Shown here piece by piece: positions 22,615-28,545 of a stretch of DNA of 28,545 nt. The stretch spans positions 1 through 28,545 of the forward strand of contig JAEWBG010000006.1 of NCBI GenBank assembly GCA_023391335.1. The letters are read 5' to 3'. Each line of letters starts with the position of its first letter. The stretch's first letter is position 1. This DNA is from Pseudomonadota bacterium. GTDB lineage: Bacteria > Pseudomonadota > Gammaproteobacteria > Steroidobacterales > Steroidobacteraceae. A program made the translations under genes and the position numbers. The notes under the pieces were generated by a model. That model did not search any database. It was not told the origin of the DNA and was given only the letters and a program-made list of their open reading frames with translations.

Positions 22615-22643
22615 AATATACTCCCGGAACTTCGAAATGCGAA
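22615..22643 (-). promoter_or_regulatory. Candidate promoter for the small helical protein
   Basis: On the minus strand TTCGCA (22643-22638) and TATATT (22620-22615) are separated by 17 bases, matching sigma-70 elements at four and five of six positions. It lies between nhaP and the small gene, leaving a leader of about 145 bases. Apart from this and a short hairpin, I see nothing else in 22464-22680. Confidence 0.4.
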
Positions 22644-22650
22644 GCCTAAA

Positions 22651-22665
22651 TTCGCCGCTAGCGAA
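22651..22665 (-). terminator. Possible weak terminator after nhaP
   Basis: TTCGC-CGCTA-GCGAA forms a 5-bp stem; on the minus strand it is followed by TTTAGGC. It is sixteen bases beyond the nhaP stop. The T-run is only three long, so evidence is weak. Confidence 0.3.
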
Positions 22666-22680
22666 GGGCTGCGGAAAGGC

Positions 22681-23931
22681 CTATTGGGGCGCCGCTGGGG
22701 GGTGCTTCCGCGCGACCCGACGCGCCAGGCCGCCGATCGTCAAGCCCTGCACCAAAATCGAAAAAACGACGATCACATACGTCAAAGAGACGAGCAGATC
22801 CCGAGCATCGCCGGGCCGAAGCGACAGCGCCAATGCCACCGAAATGCCACCGCGCAGCCCGCCCCATGCGACGACTCGCCATGAACCATCGGGCAATCCG
22901 AACGAACGCTTGAAGAGACCCGCTGGAATGCCGACCGTAATCCAGCGTGCACACAACGTTGCGATGAGCACCAACACTGCAGGCAAAACCAATTGATGGG
23001 AAAATTTCGTGACGACGACTTCCAATCCGATCAGCACGAACAGAACCGAATTCAAGATCGCATCCAGCAACTCCCAAAACACGTCTAAGTTTTCTCGCGT
23101 CGTCTCCGACATCGCGAACGCGCGCCCTTGATTGCCGATGACCAAACCGACGACGACCATCGCGAGCGGACCTGAGACATGAAGATGATTTGCGAGCGCA
23201 TAGCCGCCGACCACGGTCGCAAGCGTGAGGAGAATTTCCTCTTGATAACTATCGATCGTTCGCAACAGAGCGAAGGCAAACCAACCGATCAAGAGGCCGA
23301 ATGCAATCCCACCGCCAGCCTCACGCAGGAGCAACACCAGTGCGTCGGAAATGCTGGGTTCGGTACCGGTACCCACCATTGAGAGAGCAACGGCAAACAA
23401 CACGACACCCACGCCGTCATTGAATAACGACTCGCCGGTGATCACGAGCTCAAGGCTCTTGGGTACACGAGCGGATTTCAAAATTCCGAGCACTGCCACG
23501 GGATCAGTGGGAGAGATCAACGCACCGAATACGAAGCAGTACGCGAGCGGCAATTGCAGCTCGAACAGCGGCAGGATGAACCACGTGCAGATGCCGATCA
23601 GAATCGCCGATGCGGTTGTGGCAAACAGAGCTAACACACCGATCTGCCACTTGAATGCACGCAGCTCCGAGAGGTCTACGTGGAGCGCGCCCGCAAACAG
23701 CAGCAAGGACAACATGCCTTGCATGAGCACATCCGTGAAATTGAACGAGCTCAATAGGCGCAGCTCATATTGGCGCAGCAACGGCACGCCCATCGCATCC
23801 AGCAGAGCCAGTGCGACCGAGAGCATCAGCGCGATTCCCATCACGCCGATCGTGCTCGGTAACCCGATGAAGCGATGATTCACATACGCGAGCAGAGCGG
23901 TTGCCACGAGAAAAATAGCTGCGATGTCCAT
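22681..23931 (-). CDS. nhaP: Na+/H+ antiporter, CPA1 (NhaP) family
   Basis: Inner-membrane cation/proton antiporter, 416 residues with about twelve hydrophobic segments and no soluble C-terminal regulatory domain. The CPA1 core is plain: FVFGALISPTDPVAVLGIL with the TDP unwound-helix motif, and VITGESLFNDGVGVVLFAVALS with the ND pair that binds the ion. AWGGLRGGISVALALSL near the C-terminus is also characteristic. It exports sodium (or potassium) against protons and so protects against salt and alkaline stress. Start ATG at 23931. It is the first of several genes here with an osmotic-stress role. Confidence 0.9.
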   Translation of the reverse strand: MDIAAIFLVATALLAYVNHRFIGLPSTIGVMGIALMLSVALALLDAMGVPLLRQYELRLLSSFNFTDVLMQGMLSLLLFAGALHVDLSELRAFKWQIGVLALFATTASAILIGICTWFILPLFELQLPLAYCFVFGALISPTDPVAVLGILKSARVPKSLELVITGESLFNDGVGVVLFAVALSMVGTGTEPSISDALVLLLREAGGGIAFGLLIGWFAFALLRTIDSYQEEILLTLATVVGGYALANHLHVSGPLAMVVVGLVIGNQGRAFAMSETTRENLDVFWELLDAILNSVLFVLIGLEVVVTKFSHQLVLPAVLVLIATLCARWITVGIPAGLFKRSFGLPDGSWRVVAWGGLRGGISVALALSLRPGDARDLLVSLTYVIVVFSILVQGLTIGGLARRVARKHPPAAPQ

Positions 23932-24084
23932 GTAATTTGCTATTACTACTGCTGGGGCTGTATCACTTCGTTGCAGAAGAGGCTTGCCGATCTTGCATGC
24001 TGGGGGCCTTCACGCGTTGATGTGGGTTGCTTCGTTCGTCAGATGACGGTCTAATGCACGCGGGTGTCTGCACAAGGAGACAGT
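23932..24084. other. Non-coding part of the nhaP-otsB gap
   Basis: The gap between the divergent nhaP and otsB genes is 383 bases. I see no promoter pair, RNA gene or repeat I would defend in this first part; the second part holds a candidate small ORF. Promoters for both genes probably lie here and are not of the plain sigma-70 kind. Confidence 0.4.
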
Positions 24085-24318
24085 GTGACAGGTACATGCC
24101 GTTGGTCGGGCCGCCAACGGTGGAGGATCTTGGATACCCATGCAATCGCATACATTTGCGCTGCCTCGAAGTGGGCCGCGCTCGCCAGGCTCGCAGCGAG
24201 TCTTCGCTGGGCTGGATCCGATGTCGAGCACGTTGGGTCCTTTGGAACAATCACCCTGCGAACGAAATCCGCGCGATCTTCGTTCGTTCAACGAGCGAGC
24301 AATAACTCATCCCGATGA
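24085..24318 (+). CDS. Candidate 77-codon ORF overlapping the otsB start
   Basis: A GTG at 24085 stands four bases after AAGGAGA (24074-24080), a strong Shine-Dalgarno. The frame runs to TGA 24316-24318, which overlaps the otsB ATG as ATGA. otsB itself has no Shine-Dalgarno of its own, so translation of this frame could deliver ribosomes to otsB. Against it, the predicted peptide (77 residues, basic, rich in Arg, Ser and Ala) resembles no family I know, and the composition could be that of chance translation. Either a real coupled peptide or a decayed gene. Confidence 0.3.
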   Translation: MTGTCRWSGRQRWRILDTHAIAYICAASKWAALARLAASLRWAGSDVEHVGSFGTITLRTKSARSSFVQRASNNSSR

Positions 24319-25058
24319 AGGATCTTGATCGACACGCATTATTCTTGGATGTGGACGGTACATTGCTACCGATCGCTCCGACGCCCACGAGCGTGAGAGT
24401 GACTAACGAACTTCGCGAGTTGCTGGTGGCGCTTGGCGAACAGTTCGCCGGTGCGCTCGCCTTGGTGAGCGGCCGGTCCATCGCAGATCTCGATGGGCTT
24501 TTTGCGCCTTTGAAACTTCAGATAGCCGGTATTCACGGCAGCGAAAGACGCCGTGCAGACGGAACCATTTTTCGCGCCGAGGTGGATGCCGCCAAGCTGC
24601 AAGTCGCACGAGCCCGGCTCGAGCGCTGGTCGAAGGAGCGGCCCGGAATTCTGATCGAAGACAAAGGCGCGGCGATCGCGATTCACTACCGTCAAGCACC
24701 GCATCTGCAGGATGAAGTCATGCAGCAAGCAGCCGCGCTCATTGACGAATTGCAGCCCACCTTTCGGCTGCAACTCGGCAAATGCGTTTGCGAGTTACGC
24801 CCAGCGGCATACTCGAAAGCCGTTGCCATCGAGAGCTATCTGGCGGAGTCCCCGTTTCAATCGCGCGTTCCGATTTTCGTCGGCGACGATGTGACCGACG
24901 AGGAGGCGTTCGAGTGGATGAACGAACAGGGCGGCGTGTCGATTAAGGTCGGATCAGGCGAGACGGCAGCGACGTATCGGCTCGAAGATGTCGACGCGGT
25001 GCATCGCTTCTTGCGCGAGTTGCCCGGTTCGCTCGCGTCGCTCGAGGCCGGTGCTTAG
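24315..25058 (+). CDS. otsB: Trehalose-6-phosphate phosphatase
   Basis: OtsB, 247 residues, HAD superfamily, removes the phosphate from trehalose 6-phosphate in the last step of trehalose synthesis. Motif I LFLDVDGTLLPI with nucleophile Asp12 and acid/base Asp14, motif II around VSGRSIADLD, GIHGSERR, and motif IV GDDVTDEEAFEWM. The start MKDLDRHALFLDVDGTL is normal. There is no Shine-Dalgarno before the ATG, and an upstream small ORF overlaps it. It precedes otsA by 177 bases on the same strand. Confidence 0.95.
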   Translation: MKDLDRHALFLDVDGTLLPIAPTPTSVRVTNELRELLVALGEQFAGALALVSGRSIADLDGLFAPLKLQIAGIHGSERRRADGTIFRAEVDAAKLQVARARLERWSKERPGILIEDKGAAIAIHYRQAPHLQDEVMQQAAALIDELQPTFRLQLGKCVCELRPAAYSKAVAIESYLAESPFQSRVPIFVGDDVTDEEAFEWMNEQGGVSIKVGSGETAATYRLEDVDAVHRFLRELPGSLASLEAGA

Positions 25059-25147
25059 GGCTGCTAGCAGTGCATGTGTACGTGTGAATGAGAAAGCAAC
25101 AGAACTGAGTCAGCGACACAGATCGCATGAGGTGGATACTCTCAAGA

Positions 25148-25172
25148 GCTCGGACACCCGAGCCATAGGAGG
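25148..25172 (+). promoter_or_regulatory. Hairpin plus consensus Shine-Dalgarno upstream of otsA
   Basis: GCTCGG-ACAC-CCGAGC (25148-25163) is a 6-bp stem with a 4-base loop. Three bases later stands AGGAGG (25167-25172), which serves the 23-codon ORF starting at 25180 rather than otsA itself. The arrangement could be a translational control element, or the remains of a gene once present between otsB and otsA. Confidence 0.45.
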
Positions 25173-25179
25173 ACGAAAA

Positions 25180-25251
25180 GTGAAACAGAGAACATCGAAT
25201 GGAAAGGCTGTCGGACTGGCAGCACGGAGTGGCCAATGTCCGCGCGTCTGA
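25180..25251 (+). CDS. Candidate 23-codon leader ORF overlapping the otsA start
   Basis: GTG at 25180 is placed seven bases after a full AGGAGG, the best ribosome site in the window. The peptide (MKQRTSNGKAVGLAARSG..., 23 residues, basic) ends with TGA at 25249-25251, sixteen bases inside otsA in another frame. Such an overlap can couple or compete with otsA initiation. The peptide matches nothing I know. Confidence 0.35.
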   Translation: MKQRTSNGKAVGLAARSGQCPRV

Positions 25252-26651
25252 TCTGCGTATCCAATCGGGTCGCGCTTCCGCAAAAGACCGACGTACCGGG
25301 CGGTCTGGCGGTTGGCGTTCTAGGTGCCTTAAAGCACACCGGCGGCGTTTGGTTCGGTTGGGGAGGGGAGCTTACCGACGGGGAACCGGGACCGGTCGAG
25401 ATTCAAATCCGAGATGGCGTGACCTACGCAACCTTCGATTTGCGTCGCGAGCAGTTTCACCGCTACTACAACGGCTATTCGAACGACGCGCTATGGCCGT
25501 TGTTTCACTACATGCCGAGCAAGTTTCGCTTCAAAGGCGACGAGCATGACGCCTATCAAGAAGTGAACCGCAGATTCGCCAGCCAGTTGGCGCCGTTGCT
25601 CAAAGACGACGATGTCATTTGGGTTCACGACTATCACTTGATTCCGCTCGCATGCCGATTGCGCGAACTTGGCGTGCGTTGTCCGATCGGGTTCTTCCTG
25701 CACATTCCGTTTCCGCACATCGAAGTGCTGCGCGTGTTACCGACCTATGCGGAGTTGGTCCGAGACTTGGCGAGCTACGATGTGGTTGGCTTTCAAAGCG
25801 AGCCTGATCTCGAAGCCTTCATGGGTGCATCGGAGCGCATCTTCGGGTCGGACTGCATCGTGGGCCCAAAGCAATTGAATGTGGGAGGCCGCAGGCTCAC
25901 AGCGGATGTCTTTCCGATCGGCGTCGATGTCGCGGCAATTCAAGAAGAAGCCATACAAGCAGCGCAGAACGATGTGGTCCGACGACTTACCGACAGTCTG
26001 CTCGGGCGCAAACTCATGATCGGTGCAGATCGATTGGATTACAGCAAGGGTCTGGTCGAGCGCTTCGCGGCTTACGAGCAATTTCTGGCTGCGTTTCCGG
26101 AGAATCGCGGACGCATTACGTATCTGCAAATCGCACCGCTGTCACGCAAAGACGTGCTGTCTTACGTCGAGATCCGCCGAGCGTTGGAGCAAGCAGCCGG
26201 GCGCACCAACGGAAAATTCGCGGATACGGATTGGACCCCGATTCGCTACGTCAATCGGAACTACCCGCGTGAGGTGCTGATGGGACTGTTGCGGGTATCG
26301 AATGTCGGGCTCGTGACACCGTTGCGCGATGGCATGAATCTAGTCGCGAAAGAATTTCTCGCTGCACAGGATCCCGAAGATCCGGGTGTACTCGTGCTTT
26401 CGACGTTCGCGGGTGCGGCGCGCGAACTGAATGCAGCGTTGATCGTCAATCCATACGATACGCGTGCTGTTGGGCATGCCATTCAGACTGCACTTACGAT
26501 GCCGCTCGTTGAGCGCCGTGAACGTCATGCAGCACTGCTCACGACACTCGCACAGAGCGACATTCATCGCTGGGTCGAGCGTTTTATCGCTGCGCTTAGG
26601 CACACGACGCCGATCATCGAGCGCGGGCGCATCGCAGGTGCACAGCGTTAA
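25236..26651 (+). CDS. otsA: Trehalose-6-phosphate synthase
   Basis: OtsA, 471 residues, a GT20 glycosyltransferase (GT-B fold) that joins UDP-glucose (or another NDP-glucose) with glucose 6-phosphate. Conserved blocks: ICVSNRVALP and GGLAVGV at the N-terminus, WFGWGG, YYNGYSNDALWPLFHY, DDVIWVHDYHLIPL, GFFLHIPFPHIEVLRVLP, GADRLDYSKGLVER, LQIAPLSRKDV and TPLRDGMNLVAKEFLAAQ. Length is typical. The ATG at 25236 has its own GGAG (25226-25229). Its TAA overlaps the stop codon of the convergent MscS gene within TTAA. The order otsB-otsA is the reverse of what the letters suggest but is common. Confidence 0.97.
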   Translation: MSARLICVSNRVALPQKTDVPGGLAVGVLGALKHTGGVWFGWGGELTDGEPGPVEIQIRDGVTYATFDLRREQFHRYYNGYSNDALWPLFHYMPSKFRFKGDEHDAYQEVNRRFASQLAPLLKDDDVIWVHDYHLIPLACRLRELGVRCPIGFFLHIPFPHIEVLRVLPTYAELVRDLASYDVVGFQSEPDLEAFMGASERIFGSDCIVGPKQLNVGGRRLTADVFPIGVDVAAIQEEAIQAAQNDVVRRLTDSLLGRKLMIGADRLDYSKGLVERFAAYEQFLAAFPENRGRITYLQIAPLSRKDVLSYVEIRRALEQAAGRTNGKFADTDWTPIRYVNRNYPREVLMGLLRVSNVGLVTPLRDGMNLVAKEFLAAQDPEDPGVLVLSTFAGAARELNAALIVNPYDTRAVGHAIQTALTMPLVERRERHAALLTTLAQSDIHRWVERFIAALRHTTPIIERGRIAGAQR

Positions 26652-27745
26652 GACGAAGTCACCGGTTGTGCCTCATTGCTGCCGCCTACCGATGTCACCA
26701 GCAGTCGCTGAGTCGGGTATGCAAACTCGATTTCCAGCTGTGCAAATTCGCGGTGCAGGCGCACGTTGATCGCCTGTTGAATGTCCATGTACCTGTTGTA
26801 GTCCGCGGAGAGCACGTAGTACACGGTTTCGAAGTCCAACGACGCGGCGCCATGCTTCGCAAAATGCGAGCGGTCGAAGCGCGTGTCGGATTGCGACTCG
26901 ACAATTTGGCGTATGAGTGCGGGAATCTTTTCCACCTTCTCGATCGGCGTCTCGTAGGTGATGCTCGTCGTGAACACCACGCGGCGCTCGTTCATGCGGC
27001 CATAGTTCCGCACGCGGCTGCTCAGCAGGTCGCTATTCGACATGATGATCTGTTCGCCGCTCAAGCTGCGCAGTCGCGTGCTCTTGATGCCGATGTATTC
27101 GACGCTGCCGAGGAACTCGCCGACGGCCAAGAAGTCGCCGACGACGAATGGCCGGTCCAACGTGATTGAAAGCGATGCCAGCAGATCACCCAACACGTTT
27201 TGGACGGCTAGGGCGATCGCGACGCCGCCAATGCCGAGGCCGGCAACCAGTGCGGTGATATCGACGCCAAGATTGTCGAGCGTAAGCAGCCCGACCATCG
27301 CCCAAATCACAATGTTGGCAATGAATCCGATGATGCCGAGCGAGCCGACGGCTGCCCGATTCGTGGCCATGCTCGCGCGCCGCTTGCGCTCGAGCCATGC
27401 CTGGGTGGCGGCCATCATCCAGACGCCGGCCTGCCAGAACAGGGCAATCGTAATGACGGAATTGGCGATGCGCTCGGTGCGCGGGCCGATGGTGAGCGAT
27501 TGAAGGCCCATATAGAGCGATAGCGCAAAGAAGAACAGTGCAGTGGTGCGGCTCAACACGCCCAGCGGAATCTCCAACACTTCCGTCTCAGGCGTCTTCA
27601 ACATGCGCTCGTAATACTTGCGCACCCAATAGCGCAGGAAGAACAGCAGCGCCAGCGTGCCGATGGCGACGCTCGCTGCAAGCAGCCAATCCAGCCAGGA
27701 GTTGTTCTTCAGCAGCGGCAAGTGGGCCCAATCGACTTCGAACAT
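26648..27745 (-). CDS. Mechanosensitive ion channel, MscS family
   Basis: 365 residues. Membrane segments at about 18-42 (DWLLAASVAIGTLALLFFLRYW), 68-85 and 95-115, then the pore helix region VDITALVAGLGIGGVAIALAVQNVLGDLLASLSITLDRPF, which is the MscS signature, followed by the beta domain (VGDFLAVGEFLGSVEYIGIKSTRLRSLSGEQIIMSNSDL) and the C-terminal alpha-beta part. One extra N-terminal helix compared with E. coli MscS. Such channels release solutes when the membrane is stretched by hypo-osmotic shock. ATG 27745 has AGAGGA six bases upstream. Convergent with otsA. Confidence 0.93.
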   Translation of the reverse strand: MFEVDWAHLPLLKNNSWLDWLLAASVAIGTLALLFFLRYWVRKYYERMLKTPETEVLEIPLGVLSRTTALFFFALSLYMGLQSLTIGPRTERIANSVITIALFWQAGVWMMAATQAWLERKRRASMATNRAAVGSLGIIGFIANIVIWAMVGLLTLDNLGVDITALVAGLGIGGVAIALAVQNVLGDLLASLSITLDRPFVVGDFLAVGEFLGSVEYIGIKSTRLRSLSGEQIIMSNSDLLSSRVRNYGRMNERRVVFTTSITYETPIEKVEKIPALIRQIVESQSDTRFDRSHFAKHGAASLDFETVYYVLSADYNRYMDIQQAINVRLHREFAQLEIEFAYPTQRLLVTSVGGSNEAQPVTSS

Positions 27746-28209
27746 TCGTCATCCTCTGCAGTGCAATTCGGTGGGGCGCTACGGTGCGAAATCGAGGGGC
27801 ATTAGTCAACGCTAGTTCAAAGACGCTGCGCATGGCTCTAGACGGTGTACGCGACGAGACATCCTTGCAGTCTCAGTGAGTATCGAGCAGGCCGTGACGG
27901 AACCGACCCGCCACTGCGCATGTGAAAGGACGATCGCCAGCGGCGACCCCATGTGGACCGCGCATGACAGGAGCTTCGGCGCGCTGATCCTGATCATCGT
28001 TTGGCTGCCGTTGGTTTTGAAACGTTTGCCTTTCACTGCCGATCATCTGTGACGAAGGTGTGAAGTGAATCCGCAAACCGCGTCCGACGAACTGCCGCAT
28101 GTAAAACATGGAAGCCATACGAAACGCTCAAATCACGTCTGTCGCGGGAACCGATGCCGGCGCTGCGCTTTTGGGTAACACACGGTTGGCCCAACACTAG
28201 AGGTGACGT
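27746..28209. other. 464-base gap between the MscS gene and the last ORF
   Basis: No recognised gene. A 58-codon frame at 27876-28052 with a hydrophobic C-terminal half is listed separately as a weak candidate. A short palindrome (GTTGG-C-CCAAC) lies about 20 bases before the final gene. I see no RNA gene or clear promoter. Confidence 0.4.
27876..28052 (+). CDS. Weak candidate for a small membrane protein
   Basis: A frame of 58 codons from GTG 27876, or 33 codons from ATG 27951, ends at TGA 28050-28052. The second half reads SFGALILIIVWLPLVLKRLPF, long enough for one membrane helix with basic residues after it. There is no convincing Shine-Dalgarno for either start and no family is recognised. 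It may be chance. Confidence 0.2.
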   Translation: MSIEQAVTEPTRHCACERTIASGDPMWTAHDRSFGALILIIVWLPLVLKRLPFTADHL

Positions 28210-28491
28210 ATGACAGCCAAAGCAACCATCGATCACGACACGATTCGTCAATGGGTCGAATCTCACGGCGGCTGCCCATCGCATGTGAAGAAGACCGGCG
28301 AAGAGAAGGACCCGGGCATCCTGCGCATCGATTTTCCCGGATTCTCTGGACAGCAATCGCTCGAATCGATTTCGTGGGACGAGTGGTTCGAGTGGTTCGA
28401 CCGCAACGAACTGGCATTCCTCTACCAAGACGAGAATCGCTTCAACAAGCTGGTGAGCCGCGATTCGGTCAAGGATCAGTTGGATAGTTGA
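28210..28491 (+). CDS. Small conserved-looking hypothetical protein
   Basis: 93 residues, acidic, soluble. ATG 28210 with AGAGGTGA immediately upstream, a strong ribosome site. The middle ILRIDFPGFSGQQSLESISWDEWFEWFDRNELAFLYQ is rich in aromatic and acidic residues. I recall similar short proteins in other proteobacteria, sometimes labelled 1,4-alpha-glucan branching enzyme; nothing in 93 residues could be a GH13 catalytic domain, so such a label would be wrong. Function unknown. It is followed by a hairpin at 28501-28520. Confidence 0.75.
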   Translation: MTAKATIDHDTIRQWVESHGGCPSHVKKTGEEKDPGILRIDFPGFSGQQSLESISWDEWFEWFDRNELAFLYQDENRFNKLVSRDSVKDQLDS

Positions 28492-28500
28492 GGTGGGGCT

Positions 28501-28545
28501 CGGTGGGCTGGGGACCACCGCACCCCGTTGTGGGGGGGGATTTTG
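28501..28545 (+). terminator. Possible terminator after the last ORF
   Basis: CGGTGG (28501-28506) pairs with CCACCG (28515-28520) over an 8-base loop. Then CCCC (28523-28526) can pair with the run of eight G residues (28532-28539), followed by ATTTT at the window edge. It is truncated by the edge, so judgement is limited. Confidence 0.35.

Noticed and set aside
27873..28118. An 81-codon minus-strand frame in the gap before the last gene
   Set aside because: No ribosome site and a composition without any protein-like pattern.
1..28545. Mobile elements, CRISPR arrays, tRNA and rRNA genes
   Set aside because: I found no transposase, integrase, phage gene or spaced identical repeats; the 7- and 8-base arrays have no spacers of CRISPR type, and no rRNA or tRNA sequence was noticed.

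Overview
The window reads as chromosomal core DNA of a Gram-negative gammaproteobacterium. The fatty-acid/folate/replication block (fabD-fabG-acpP-fabF-pabB-pabC-mltG-tmk-holB-pilZ), the type II secretion genes and the rhombosortase together point toward the Xanthomonadales/Nevskiales/Steroidobacterales side of that class. This placement is inferred from gene order and protein character, not from a search. I see no rRNA, tRNA, CRISPR array, transposase, integrase or phage gene.

Left arm (58-7438, all minus strand): a YdcS-type periplasmic binding lipoprotein, then a compact type II secretion operon transcribed gspG-H-I-J-K-L-M-N. It holds the pseudopilins and the inner-membrane platform proteins L, M and N. 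gspC, D, E and F are not in the window. Most junctions overlap or nearly touch, as expected for translational coupling. Divergent from gspG is a rhombosortase gene (rrtA), whose known substrates (GlyGly-CTERM proteins) leave the cell through this same secretion system.

Middle (8076-17239, plus strand): fatty acid synthesis (FabD, FabG, ACP, FabF), then p-aminobenzoate synthesis (PabB, PabC), a peptidoglycan transglycosylase (MltG), dTMP kinase, the DNA polymerase III delta-prime subunit and the type IV pilus protein PilZ. acpP has its own good promoter and is followed by a hairpin with a GAAA tetraloop, which fits ACP being made in excess of FabF. PabB carries PIAGT where the E. coli enzyme has PIKGT.

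Right arm (17344-28545): a protein with two cyclic-nucleotide-type domains and a rhodanese domain, a FadJ-type beta-oxidation enzyme preceded by an EEP-family nuclease/phosphatase, a divergent stand-alone TIR-like (ThsB/MTH538 type) protein, a small unrecognised protein, and an osmotic-stress group (Na+/H+ antiporter, OtsB, OtsA, MscS-type channel). A 93-residue conserved-looking hypothetical protein closes the window.

The most unusual sequence-level features are three intergenic loci made of short iterated units (7 or 8 bases) placed as inverted arms around a central spacer (14991-15137, 18416-18570, 22053-22123). One of them ends a single base before the tmk start codon. Other points worth checking are the TIR-like protein with Gln where I expect the family's Glu, a near-consensus Shine-Dalgarno in front of a 23-codon ORF overlapping the otsA start, a candidate small ORF overlapping the otsB start, and a 60-residue acidic extension on GspI.
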